From positions 1-22,141 of the forward strand of contig JBBQBQ010000025.1 in NCBI GenBank assembly GCA_038317685.1: DNA of 22,141 bases, read 5' to 3'. Position 1 is the first letter of the stretch. Each line of letters begins with the position of its first letter. Source of the DNA: JBBQBQ01 sp038317685 (GTDB lineage: Bacteria > Desulfobacterota > Desulfuromonadia > Desulfuromonadales > DDH964). Below the pieces are notes generated by a model. It was not told the origin of the DNA. It saw nothing but the letters and a program-made list of their open reading frames with translations, and ran no database searches. This document shows, one piece after another, positions 15,231 through 22,141 of the stretch. Made by a program: the position numbers and the translations under genes.

Positions 15231-16322
15231 ATGAAGATTCTCCTCGTATATCCCCATTATCCGGCCACCTTCTGGAGTTTCCGCTACGCCATGAAGTTCA
15301 TCGACCGCAAGGCGAGCTTTCCGCCCCTGGGGTTGCTGACGGTGGCGGCGATGCTGCCGGATGGGTGGGACCAGCGCCTGGTCGACATGAACGTCAATCC
15401 CCTGAGCGACGAAGATCTTTGCTGGGCCGATTACGTCTTCCTCAGCGCCATGAGCATCCAGCGGCAATCGGCGCAGGTGGTCCTGGAACGCTGCCGGCGG
15501 TTGGGGGTCAAGACCGTCGCCGGCGGGCCGCTCTTTACCGCCTGCCATGAGGAATTCCCCACGGTCGATCACCTGGTCCTCGGCGAAGGGGAGATCACCC
15601 TGCCGCTGTTTCTGGCGGACCTGGAGCGCGGCTCCCCCCGGCGCCTCTACCGGGCCGAGAGCGGCAAATGGCAGAACGAGAACCGCGACCTCCTCGCCTC
15701 CGTCAAGATCATCCAGCAGGGGGGGCTGCAGGTCCATGGCGGCTTCATCGTCGGTTTCGACAGCGATCCGGCCTCCATCTTCGAGCGGCAGATCCGCTTC
15801 ATCCAGGAGAGCGGCATCGTCACCGCCATGGTCGGGATCCTCTCCGCCATGCGCGGCACCAAGCTCTTCCAGCGCCTGGAGCGGGAAGGACGGCTGCTCA
15901 AGGAATCCTCCGGCGACAATACCGCCATCGATCTCAACTTCGTCCCCCGCATGGCGCCGGAAGCCCTCATCGCCGGCTACCAGAAGATTCTCGACAGCAT
16001 CTACGCTCCCAAACAGTATTACCGGCGGGTGATCAACCTCTTCCGGGAATACCGGCCCAGGCCCAAGGGACATTTCCATCTGCAGCAGGGGCACATCGGG
16101 GCCCTCTTCAAATCGATGCTCCTGCGGGGGGTGATCGGCCGGGAACGGCTCCACTTCTGGAAACTCTTCTTCTGGTCCCTGCTGCGCAAACCGCGCCTCT
16201 TCCCCCTGGCCATCACCTACGCCGTTTACGGCTATCACTTCCGGAAGGTCGCGGAGCAGATCGGCGCCAGCGGGGCGTTCGACGGGAGCGCGCCCTGGGA
16301 AGGGAAGGACCATCATGCCTGA
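15231..16322 (+). pseudogene. B12-binding radical-SAM (DUF4070-type) protein lacking its radical-SAM core
   Basis: The 363-residue open frame keeps the N-terminal cobalamin-binding-like domain (1-140; MKILLVYPHYPATFWSF, FPPLGLLTVAAMLP, ADYVFLSAM, VAGGPLFT, LGEGEITLPLFLADLERG). It also keeps the C-terminal part (146-363; NRDLLASVKIIQQGGLQVHG, GFIVGFDSDP, SGIVTAMVG, YQKILDSIYAPKQYY). In full-length relatives about 150 residues with the CxxxCxxC cluster motif and most of the TIM barrel lie between RRLYRAE and the (C)GKxQNxNRDLL helix. Here they are directly fused at residues 141-150. No such cysteine motif exists anywhere in the product, so radical-SAM chemistry is impossible. The frame is intact, so this is an in-frame deletion, a real minimal variant or an assembly join. 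MKILLVYP is taken as the start; upstream ATGs at 15183 and 15213 are in frame. Confidence 0.8.
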
Positions 16323-16403
16323 AGGGGCGGTGGACCGGGGTCGACCATCCGGTCAAAAAAGCAGGTTGTTACCCAACTCTGACCAGGAACCGAGGGTGCC
16401 GTT

Positions 16404-16688
16404 ATGGACAAACGAACCGAATTTGTAGAAAACCTCTCCGCCCAGATAGTCGAATGGGATGTGCAGATCGACCGCCTCAAGGAGCAGGCGCAAAACGCCG
16501 CGGCCGCCGCGAAGTTCGACTATTCCCAAACCATCGCCGCTCTGCAGCTCAAGCGGGATCAGGCGGCGGAGAAGCTGCAGGGAATTTCGATGGCCAGCGA
16601 TGACGAGTGGGAAGACTTGAAGAGCGGTGCGGAACAGATCTGGAGCGAGGTCAAGACCCTCCTCCGGGAGACCCTCAAGAAGAGCTGA
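16404..16688 (+). CDS. Coiled-coil stress-type protein (sll1863-like)
   Basis: This 94-residue hydrophilic protein is almost wholly helical: heptads run from FVENLSAQIVEWDVQIDRLKEQ through LQLKRDQAAEKLQG. A W-containing acidic part (DDEWEDLKSGAEQIWSEVKTLL) follows, with a KKS end. Proteins of this size and composition are often annotated as sll1863 family stress-response proteins; function is unknown. GAGG lies about 8 bases before the ATG. It starts 81 bases after the radical-SAM remnant and is followed by a small membrane-protein gene. No signal peptide is present, so it is cytoplasmic. Confidence 0.75.
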   Translation: MDKRTEFVENLSAQIVEWDVQIDRLKEQAQNAAAAAKFDYSQTIAALQLKRDQAAEKLQGISMASDDEWEDLKSGAEQIWSEVKTLLRETLKKS

Positions 16689-16736
16689 TAAGCGGTCAGC
16701 ATCGAACCAAACCGGCTCAAGGAAAGGAACTGCGAG

Positions 16737-16865
16737 GTGAATCCTTCAGAGATGATGAACCATGGCGAGGGATGGATGGCCGGCACCTGGGGCTTTTGGT
16801 TGTTGGTTGTTGCCGTGGCGGTGGTCCTTTTGGTCCTGGCCTTCGTCAAATGGTCGGGAAAATAA
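16737..16865 (+). CDS. Small one-TM membrane protein (42 aa), MNxxxMMN type
   Basis: GTG-initiated, 42 residues: a short Met/Asn/Gly/Trp-rich N-terminus (MNPSEMMNHGEGWMAG), one hydrophobic helix (about 18-37) and a basic end (VKWSGK). A paralogue at 20178-20318 starts MNHNDMMNQSGGWMGG, which supports the GTG start rather than the in-frame ATGs at 16752 and 16755. AAGGA lies 9 bases upstream. Likely inner membrane; function unknown. Confidence 0.7.
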   Translation: MNPSEMMNHGEGWMAGTWGFWLLVVAVAVVLLVLAFVKWSGK

Positions 16866-16901
16866 TCCGCCGCCGGTTCGTCAACCCAGCATGAAAGGCG
16901 G

Positions 16902-18104
16902 ATGTTGTTAATGCCCCACTTTATTCCGGGCAATCGGGTCACCCTGCTGGAAAACGGGACTGCTTATTTCCCCGCCCTCGAAGCGGCCTTCGACCGGGCC
17001 AGGCAGGAAATTTTTCTTGAGACCTATATCTATGCCGAGGACGTCACCGGGCGGCGGATGGCCGAGGTGCTGGGGCGAGCCGTCCGGCGCGGCGTCAAGG
17101 TCTATGTCCTGATCGACGGCTACGGTTCCAAAGACCTGCCGCCGAGCATGCTGGAAGGTTTGCAGGACAATGGCGTCAAGGTCCTTATCTATCGGCCGAA
17201 GATCTCCCCCTGGACCTTGCGGCGTAAACGCCTGCGCCGGATGCACTGGAAGCTGGTGACGGTCGACCGGGAAATCGCCTTTGTCGGCGGGCTCAACATT
17301 ATCGACGATGCGGAAACCACCGGCGCCATGCTCCCCCGCTATGACTATGCGGTCGCGGTCGACGGGCCGCTGGTCGAGGTGATACGGCATGCGGCCAGGC
17401 GTCTCTGGTCGCGGGTGGCATGGCGGCAATTTCGCAAGGGGATGGCCCCGGTCGCAATCCACCCGGGGCCGACCCGGACGGGGGGGACGATGAAGGCCGC
17501 ATTGCTGGTACGGGACAATTTCCGTCATCGGCGCGACATTGAAGCGGCTTATCTGCGGGCCATCGGCGGGGCGCAAAGGGAGATCATCCTTGCCAACGCC
17601 TATTTCCTGCCGGGATTGAATTTTAGGCACGCGCTGATTGAAGCGGCCGGACGGGGGGTACGGGTGGTTCTGCTGCTGCAGGGGCGCTTCGATCATCTCC
17701 TGCAGCATTATGCTGCCCAGGCCCTCTATGGCAACTTCCTGGCGGCGGGGATTGAAATTTACGAAAATCACCGGAGCTTTCTCCACGCCAAGGTGGCGGT
17801 GATCGATGGTCATTGGGCAACGGTGGGCTCTTCGAATATCGACCCCTTCAGTCTCCTCCTCTCCCGTGAAGCAAATGTGGTGGTCGACGACGAGGCCTTT
17901 GCGGCCACCCTGGCACAGAGTCTGAAAAAGACCGTGGCCGCCGATGGCCGGCAGATTCTGGCCGCCCACTGGAAAGACCAGCCCTTCGGGGTACGCTTAA
18001 CAAGCTGGGTCAGTTACGGTCTGCTGCGCCTGATGATGGGGATCAGCGGCTATCGCGGCGGCGGCCGGCCCAGAAAGCAAGGGACGAGCGGGCCGGACAA
18101 TTGA
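16902..18104 (+). CDS. Phospholipase D-family cardiolipin synthase (ClsB-like)
   Basis: This 400-residue protein has two HKD motifs: HWKLVTVD (His115, Lys117, Asp122) followed by GGLNI, and HAKVAVID (His295, Lys297, Asp302) followed by GSSNIDPFS. The two PLD halves form one active site that transfers phosphatidyl groups. The length and the absence of N-terminal membrane helices match ClsB/YbhO-type cardiolipin synthases rather than ClsA. GNRVTLLENGTAYFPALEAAFDRA is a common start of that group. Two starts are possible (16902 and, with a better-spaced AAAGG, 16911). Within the sigma-54 stress cluster it would remodel membrane lipid composition. Confidence 0.9.
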   Translation: MLLMPHFIPGNRVTLLENGTAYFPALEAAFDRARQEIFLETYIYAEDVTGRRMAEVLGRAVRRGVKVYVLIDGYGSKDLPPSMLEGLQDNGVKVLIYRPKISPWTLRRKRLRRMHWKLVTVDREIAFVGGLNIIDDAETTGAMLPRYDYAVAVDGPLVEVIRHAARRLWSRVAWRQFRKGMAPVAIHPGPTRTGGTMKAALLVRDNFRHRRDIEAAYLRAIGGAQREIILANAYFLPGLNFRHALIEAAGRGVRVVLLLQGRFDHLLQHYAAQALYGNFLAAGIEIYENHRSFLHAKVAVIDGHWATVGSSNIDPFSLLLSREANVVVDDEAFAATLAQSLKKTVAADGRQILAAHWKDQPFGVRLTSWVSYGLLRLMMGISGYRGGGRPRKQGTSGPDN

Positions 18105-18198
18105 GGGACTGAATCGGTGCAGCCCGCCAATGGCGGCTGTGCCTTCCGCTGCAAGGGACCGAGGCGGGGCGTTCCGTCTCATAGGAGCCAACCGAACA

Positions 18199-19491
18199 AT
18201 GGGCCAGGGCGGTAAAGGAAAGCTCGGATTCTGGGCGGTGGTGGCCATCGGTGTCGGCGGTATGGTCGGGGGAGGGATTTTTGCGGTGCTGGGGCTGGCT
18301 GTGGAACTGGCGCACGGCGGTACGCCGCTGGCCTTTGCCCTGGCGGGCGGGGTGGCCCTGTTGACGACCTATTCCTACGCGAAGCTCTCCGTGGCCTACC
18401 CGAGCCGTGGGGGGACCGTCGCCTTCCTCGACCGCGCCTTCGGGGCGGGTCTCTTCACCGGCAGCCTGAATGTGCTGTTGTGGATCAGCTACGTGGTGAT
18501 GCTGTCGCTCTATGCCATCGCCTTCGGCGGTTACGGAGCGACTTTTCTGCCGAACGCTTGGCAAGCCTTGGGTAAACATCTGCTGATCAGTCTCAGCGTG
18601 ATCCTGATTACCGGTCTGAACCTGCTCAGCGCTGAAGTCATCGGCAAGGCGGAGAACTGGATCGTCGGGTTGAAGGTAACGATCCTGCTCTTTTTCGTCG
18701 GCGTCGGCTTCGCCGGCATCGATGCCGCCCGGATCGCTCCCGCCGCATGGTCGCCGCCTCTGCAGCTGGCGGCGGGCGGCATGATCATCTTTCTGGCCTA
18801 CGAAGGTTTCGAGCTGATCGCCAACACCGCCCGGGACGTGCGGGATGTGGAGCGGACCCTGCCCCGCGCCTACTATACGGCGGTCGGGTTCGTCATCGCC
18901 CTGTATGTGGCAGTTTCGCTCGTCACCGTCGGCACTCTCCCGGTGAAGACGATCGTGGCGGCCAAGGATTACGCTCTCGCCGAAGCGGCGCGGCCTTTTC
19001 TCGGGTCGCCCGGTTTCATCCTGATCGCCGTCGCCGCGATGCTGTCTACGGCATCGGCAATCAACGCCACCCTCTACGGGGCGGCGCGACTGAGTTACAG
19101 CATCGCCCGCGACGGAGAATTGCCGGCCGTGCTGGAGCGGAGGGTGTGGGGACAGCCGGCGGAAGGACTGCTGATGACCGCCGGCCTGACGCTGCTGGTG
19201 GCGAACCTCTTCGATCTGACCAGCATCGCGACCCTCGGCAGCGCCGGTTTCCTGCTGATCTTCGCCGCGGTGAATACCGCCAATGTCCGACACGCCTCGC
19301 AGACCAACAGCCACGCCTCGATTTCGGCGGCCGGCGCTGTTGCCTGTCTGGCGGCCCTGGCCGCGCTGATCTGGCAGACAGCACGGACCGGGCCCTCGAA
19401 GTTGTGGGTGCTGGCGGCGATGATCACCCTGGCGGTGACCATCGAGGGAATCTACCGGCTGGCGAAACGGGAGATCCGCCTGCATGAATAA
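18199..19491 (+). CDS. APC-superfamily amino acid permease
   Basis: This 430-residue membrane protein has about 12 hydrophobic helices. The first carries the unwound-helix motif GVGGMVGGGIFAVLG (17-32) typical of APC transporters. Later marks are YAKLSVAYPSRGG, then FLAYEGFELIANTARDVRDVERTLPRA (helix 6 and the conserved loop), then ARLSYSIARDGELP. It should carry an amino acid or related amine across the inner membrane; the substrate cannot be told. The start at 18199 (AGGAG about 11 bases upstream, protein begins MGQGGKGKLGFWAV) is preferred to the frame opening at 18130. It lies 94 bases after the PLD gene. Confidence 0.9.
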   Translation: MGQGGKGKLGFWAVVAIGVGGMVGGGIFAVLGLAVELAHGGTPLAFALAGGVALLTTYSYAKLSVAYPSRGGTVAFLDRAFGAGLFTGSLNVLLWISYVVMLSLYAIAFGGYGATFLPNAWQALGKHLLISLSVILITGLNLLSAEVIGKAENWIVGLKVTILLFFVGVGFAGIDAARIAPAAWSPPLQLAAGGMIIFLAYEGFELIANTARDVRDVERTLPRAYYTAVGFVIALYVAVSLVTVGTLPVKTIVAAKDYALAEAARPFLGSPGFILIAVAAMLSTASAINATLYGAARLSYSIARDGELPAVLERRVWGQPAEGLLMTAGLTLLVANLFDLTSIATLGSAGFLLIFAAVNTANVRHASQTNSHASISAAGAVACLAALAALIWQTARTGPSKLWVLAAMITLAVTIEGIYRLAKREIRLHE

Positions 19492-19555
19492 CCTTTATGC
19501 GTTTGCCAAAAAAACCAAACGGCAGTCCGGGCGAAGGGCCCAAAAGGAGTCAATA

Positions 19556-19918
19556 ATGCCGATTCAACTGACCGAAGAAAACGGCGGCAAGCTGCTCAAC
19601 ATGCAAGTCAGCGGCAAGCTGGAAAAAGCCGATTACAAACATTTCATGCCGGAGTTCGGACGACTCGCCCGGCAGCACGGGAAATTGCGGGTGCTGTTCG
19701 ATATGACCGGTTTCCATGGCTGGGAGGCCAGCGCGGCCTGGGAGGATTTCAGGTTCGGTTTAAAACACTTCGCCGACTTCGAGCGACTCGCGATGGTCGG
19801 GGAGAAAAAGTGGCAGCACGGCATGGCGATCTTCTGGAAGCCTTTCACCAAGGCGACGGTCCGCTACTTCGACCACGCCGACGCCGCCGCGGCGCGGGCG
19901 TGGCTGATCGAGGCCTGA
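19556..19918 (+). CDS. SpoIIAA/STAS-like protein
   Basis: This 120-residue protein starts MPIQLTEENGGKLLNMQVSG and has KLEKADYKHFMPEFGRLARQHGKLRVLFDM, then a tryptophan-rich AWEDFRFGLKHFADFERLAMVGEKKW and FTKATVRYFDHADAAAARAWL. This is the SpoIIAA-like (STAS-fold) family, which also occurs as stand-alone lipid- or partner-binding proteins. No phosphorylatable anti-anti-sigma site is obvious. AAGGAG 7 bases upstream fixes the start; the frame also opens at 19484 within the permease end. It is cytoplasmic by prediction, part of the plus-strand cluster. Confidence 0.85.
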   Translation: MPIQLTEENGGKLLNMQVSGKLEKADYKHFMPEFGRLARQHGKLRVLFDMTGFHGWEASAAWEDFRFGLKHFADFERLAMVGEKKWQHGMAIFWKPFTKATVRYFDHADAAAARAWLIEA

Positions 19919-19960
19919 GTCTGGGGCCGCGAACCGGATCGAAGTGTACGGGAGCCAAAC

Positions 19961-20164
19961 ATGAATTCAGCCAACCCCCGCCTCCTGGCGGTCAATGACG
20001 GTTCGTCGAGCATCAAGTGGCTCCTCTTCGAGGCGGATCCAACCCTCCTCCGGGTTCCGGTCCGGGGCCTCGCCACCGAACAAAGGCTGATGATCGCCAA
20101 CCTGGTTTACCGCGTCCCCGGCCTGGCCGGGACGAAAAGTGAAGGAAGTCCAACCACAACCTGA
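19961..20164 (+). pseudogene. ackA: Acetate kinase remnant: N- and C-terminal ends fused in frame
   Basis: The 67-residue frame starts with the acetate kinase N-terminal nucleotide/phosphate-binding strand (RLLAVNDGSSSIKWLLFE; compare the usual NxGSSSxKxxxF). It continues with TEQRLMIANLVYRV, which fits the C-terminal T-D-E-E-x-M-I-A-R motif of the same enzyme. The roughly 300 residues between, including most of the ASKHA kinase fold, are absent, so no activity is possible. The ribosome site (GGGAG, 6 bases before the ATG) and the reading frame are intact. The join lies near 20045-20065. A full-length enzyme would convert acetyl phosphate, the product of the phosphoketolase in this window, to acetate and ATP. 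Real deletion and assembly error are both open. Confidence 0.72.
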
Positions 20165-20177
20165 AAGGGGATTTATT

Positions 20178-20318
20178 ATGAACCACAACGACATGATGAA
20201 TCAAAGCGGCGGCTGGATGGGCGGCTGGTTTAACGGAGGGCTGGGGTTCGGGTGGGTGATCGGGGTGCTGGTCGTGGTCCTGCTGATCGTCCTGATCGTC
20301 AAAATGTCAAAAAAATAA
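20178..20318 (+). CDS. Small one-TM membrane protein (46 aa), MNxxxMMN type, second copy
   Basis: The 46-residue product has a polar, glycine- and tryptophan-rich start (MNHNDMMNQSGGWMGGWF), one hydrophobic helix (about 22-41) and a lysine end (VKMSKK). It parallels the protein at 16737-16865. AAAGGGG lies 7-8 bases before the ATG. It begins 13 bases after the acetate kinase remnant and precedes the lone CheB gene. Likely inner membrane; function unknown. Confidence 0.75.
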   Translation: MNHNDMMNQSGGWMGGWFNGGLGFGWVIGVLVVVLLIVLIVKMSKK

Positions 20319-20377
20319 CCGGGTGTTAACAGCCCTTCGGAAAAGGTAACGGACCAGGTTCCAGGGAGTACCCGACA

Positions 20378-21037
20378 ATGATGGCCAAGAGCGGCGCAAA
20401 AGATTTTCCCGTGGTCTGTGTGGGCGGATCGGCTGGTGGGCTTGACGCCTACATCCGACTCCTGAAACATCTGCCGGCCACGATGGGGGTGGCGATCGTG
20501 ATCGTGAATCACCAGCGGACTTTGGATTCCAGGCTCCATGAAGTCCTGCCGCGGTTCTCGGCGATGCCGGTTGAACTGATCACCGAAAGCTTACGCCTGG
20601 AACCCAACCACGTTTACATCATTCCGTCACAGCGTGACCTGCATGTTCTGGATGGGGAGTTCCGTCTCAAGCCGATCTCGAAACCCCGGGGTTGGCCCGA
20701 CGTGATCACGGTCTTTCTCCGCTCCCTGACCCGGAATTGGGACGGTCAACTCATCGCCGTGATTGTTTCGGGATATGATGGTGACGGGGCCGCCGCGCTG
20801 TGCGGGATAAAAGAGGTGGGAGGGATAACCATCGCCCAGAAGCTTGATACCGCGCAGGAGCCGGATATGCCTGAGAGCGCCATCGCCAGCGGCTGTATAG
20901 ATTTGGTGCTCTCGCCCGAGGGGATCGCGCAACAAATTGTTCGAATCGCGCAGAGGAACTCAAGTCCCCCCCTGCCCGCTTCTGAATGTCTCCCGCCACC
21001 TGAAGCACGGCATGATGACGATGCCGGCACCGGATGA
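20378..21037 (+). CDS. Stand-alone CheB-type methylesterase domain protein
   Basis: This 219-residue protein is a CheB catalytic domain without the receiver domain. Ser18 in GGSAGG, His45 in NHQRT and Asp136 in SGYDGDG make a complete triad; other marks are NHVYIIPSQRDLHV and SAIASGCIDLVLSPEGIAQQI. CheB removes methyl groups from glutamates of chemoreceptors or other signalling proteins. It lacks a CheR partner domain of its own, but a CheB-CheR fusion is encoded at 10806-13469. The last about 30 residues are a polar tail. GGGAG lies about 10 bases upstream. Its position at the end of a stress cluster, with no chemotaxis genes, suggests a non-chemotactic role. Confidence 0.9.
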   Translation: MMAKSGAKDFPVVCVGGSAGGLDAYIRLLKHLPATMGVAIVIVNHQRTLDSRLHEVLPRFSAMPVELITESLRLEPNHVYIIPSQRDLHVLDGEFRLKPISKPRGWPDVITVFLRSLTRNWDGQLIAVIVSGYDGDGAAALCGIKEVGGITIAQKLDTAQEPDMPESAIASGCIDLVLSPEGIAQQIVRIAQRNSSPPLPASECLPPPEARHDDDAGTG

Positions 21038-21227
21038 GCCGTTAAGCAGTGGCGCAAATCAGAACATCCAGGATCATCACACTCCCGGCGAGCGCAGCGC
21101 ACCAGCCGAGCCTATGGACGCGGCACTGAAACCGGTCGCAAACAGCGTTCTCGCCTGGATGACAATTCTCTCGTTTCTGGTGTTTGGGTCAGGGCTCTTC
21201 ATCGCTTTTATTTTTGGCGGGTTATAG
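21012..21227 (+). CDS. Hypothetical small protein with one C-terminal TM helix
   Basis: The 71-residue frame has a polar N-terminal half (MTMPAPDEPLSSGANQNIQD...) and a single hydrophobic helix at the end (VLAWMTILSFLVFGSGLFIAF), as in tail-anchored small proteins. It overlaps the 3' end of the CheB gene by 26 bases in another frame, which fits translational coupling. The exact start is uncertain (ATG at 21012, 21015 or 21021) and no good ribosome site is seen. No family was recognised. Confidence 0.5.
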   Translation: MMTMPAPDEPLSSGANQNIQDHHTPGERSAPAEPMDAALKPVANSVLAWMTILSFLVFGSGLFIAFIFGGL

Positions 21228-21242
21228 CGGCTTTGCCGCTAT
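21224..21242 (+). terminator. Hairpin at the end of the plus-strand stress cluster
   Basis: ATAGCGGC and GCCGCTAT form a perfect 8-bp stem around TTT, overlapping the stop codon of the small TM protein. A weak U/A-rich stretch follows (TTAGAATTG) but no true U-tract. It may end or thin out transcription before the P-type ATPase gene. Confidence 0.4.
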
Positions 21243-21260
21243 GCGTTAGAATTGTATATA
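21233..21260 (+). promoter_or_regulatory. Possible sigma-70 promoter of the P-type ATPase gene
   Basis: TTGCCG (21233-21238), 16 bp, TATATA (21255-21260) is a plausible promoter, about 44 bases before the ATPase start. It overlaps the hairpin at 21224-21242. A CueR-type operator was not convincingly seen. Confidence 0.3.
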
Positions 21261-21303
21261 GCCGCAATTCCACTGCGGAAGCTAGTCACAACGGAGATGG
21301 AAC

Positions 21304-22141
21304 ATGAATGCAAATCCGACCACGGAAAAAAATCAGCTCACAGATCCCGTCTGTGACATGACGGTCTCCGACGACTCCGAATACCATTTCAAGGTTGCAG
21401 ACCTACAGTATTACTTCTGCAGTGAACATTGCCTGCACAAGTTCAAGGAGAATCCGGAGCAATATCTGGATAAAAAGTCCTCTCAACCTCCCGCGACAGA
21501 CAACCAGTCGCAAACCTACACCTGCCCCATGCATCCTGAAGTTGTTCAGGATCATCCCGGCAGTTGCCCCAAGTGCGGCATGGCACTGGAACCGGTTTCA
21601 GCCAGGGCTGAAGAAAAAAATGAAGAACTGATCGACATGACCCGGCGCTTCTGGGTCTGCACCGCGCTCTCTTTGCCGGTCTTTTTCCTGGCCATGATTG
21701 CCGATATGATGCCGGGCTGGTTACCCGGCCGGCTTTCCATGCAGATGGTGCAATGGCTTGAATGCGGTCTGGCGACACCGGTCGTCCTCTGGGGGGGCTG
21801 GCCTTTTTTCGTGCGCGGCTGGCAATCCATCCGGACCTGGAATCTCAACATGTTCACCCTGATTGCCCTGGGGGTCTCGGTCGCCTGGAGTTACAGCATG
21901 GTAGCCCTGCTGTTCCCGGGATTGTTCCCATCCGTCATGCAGATCCCGGGCGGGCTGGTGGCGGTCTATTTCGAGGCCGCGGCCATGATCACCACGCTGG
22001 TCCTTTTGGGTCAGGTGCTGGAATTGCGGGCCCGTTCGCGAACCAATGCGGCCATCCAGATGCTGCTCAGCCTGGCGCCGAACACGGCCCGCATCGTGAG
22101 GGAGAATGGAACGGAAGAAGACATCCCTCTGGAGCAAGTAC
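21304..22141 (+). CDS. Copper-type P1B ATPase with YHS domain, N-terminal part (cut by window edge)
   Basis: The visible 279 residues hold a YHS domain (about 12-55; DPVCDMTV, YYFCSEHCLHKFKENPEQY), then a heavy-metal-binding segment (YTCPMHPEV ... GSCPKCGM, 72-93). The first membrane helices follow (about 117-137, 150-170, 183-205, 216-238), with WNLNMFTLIALGVSVAWSYS and the start of the actuator domain (RSRTNAAIQMLLSLAPNTARIV). This order is that of CopA/CopB/SilP-type P1B ATPases that pump Cu(I) or Ag(I) out of the cytoplasm. The CPx helix, DKTGT phosphorylation site and ATP-binding domain lie beyond the edge, so the metal cannot be fixed. GGAG lies 8 bases before the ATG. It appears to be a separate transcription unit. 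Confidence 0.93.
   Translation, partial: MNANPTTEKNQLTDPVCDMTVSDDSEYHFKVADLQYYFCSEHCLHKFKENPEQYLDKKSSQPPATDNQSQTYTCPMHPEVVQDHPGSCPKCGMALEPVSARAEEKNEELIDMTRRFWVCTALSLPVFFLAMIADMMPGWLPGRLSMQMVQWLECGLATPVVLWGGWPFFVRGWQSIRTWNLNMFTLIALGVSVAWSYSMVALLFPGLFPSVMQIPGGLVAVYFEAAAMITTLVLLGQVLELRARSRTNAAIQMLLSLAPNTARIVRENGTEEDIPLEQV

Noticed and set aside
15198..16316. A 372-codon minus-strand frame across the radical-SAM remnant
   Set aside because: The plus frame has clear family motifs on both sides of the join, while the minus frame has none.

Overview
The window is GC-rich, tightly packed bacterial DNA from a Gram-negative: it has lipoprotein signals, a DUF1207 outer-membrane-type protein and a Spy/CpxP-like periplasmic protein. 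Heavy use of sigma-54, a DUF4070-type B12/radical-SAM relative, HD-GYP and CheB/CheR-PAS proteins suggest a deltaproteobacterium-like organism (Desulfuromonadota/Geobacter relatives). That placement is inferred from gene content only. No rRNA, tRNA, CRISPR array, transposase or phage gene was seen.

Layout. (1) 1-300, minus: the N-terminus of an AI-2E family membrane protein, cut by the left edge. (2) 523-1362, plus: a sigma-54 promoter, a BON-domain lipoprotein, a 49-residue lmo0937-type membrane protein and a strong terminator. (3) 8917 down to 1518, minus: a probable seven-gene unit behind a sigma-54 promoter: CsbD, lipoprotein, DUF3185-like membrane protein, PAS histidine kinase, DUF1207 protein, phosphoketolase, tandem HD-GYP protein. 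(4) 13529 down to 9082, minus: a sigma-70-type promoter, a CheB-CheR-PAS fusion and, 2 bases later, a PAS-containing sigma-54 activator. (5) 13664-21227, plus: a third sigma-54 promoter, then a run of stress and envelope genes: Spy-like protein, second lmo0937-type protein, Thivi_2564-type protein, a radical-SAM relative lacking its catalytic core, a coiled-coil protein, a small membrane protein, a cardiolipin-synthase-type PLD protein, an APC permease, a SpoIIAA/STAS-like protein, a gutted acetate kinase, a second small membrane protein, a lone CheB methylesterase and a one-TM protein. (6) 21304 to the right edge, plus: a YHS-containing copper-type P1B ATPase, cut by the edge.

How it fits together. 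Three gene clusters, on both strands, carry the same control region: two 16-bp imperfect palindromes at an 18-bp period (consensus near CCGTCAAATGTGGCGG), an IHF-like site, then a -24/-12 promoter. The first palindrome starts 130-131 bp, and the IHF-like site 40-41 bp, upstream of the -24 GG. The PAS sigma-54 activator encoded between the clusters is the obvious candidate to bind these sites. The window therefore looks like a self-contained sigma-54 envelope/general-stress regulon with its own sensor-regulators (PAS kinase, PAS activator, CheB/CheR proteins) and a target set of small membrane proteins, lipoproteins, membrane-lipid synthesis and phosphoketolase carbon flow.

Two genes of the plus-strand cluster, the B12/radical-SAM protein and acetate kinase, keep both ends in one open frame but lack the central catalytic part. 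They are either real in-frame deletions or assembly joins.
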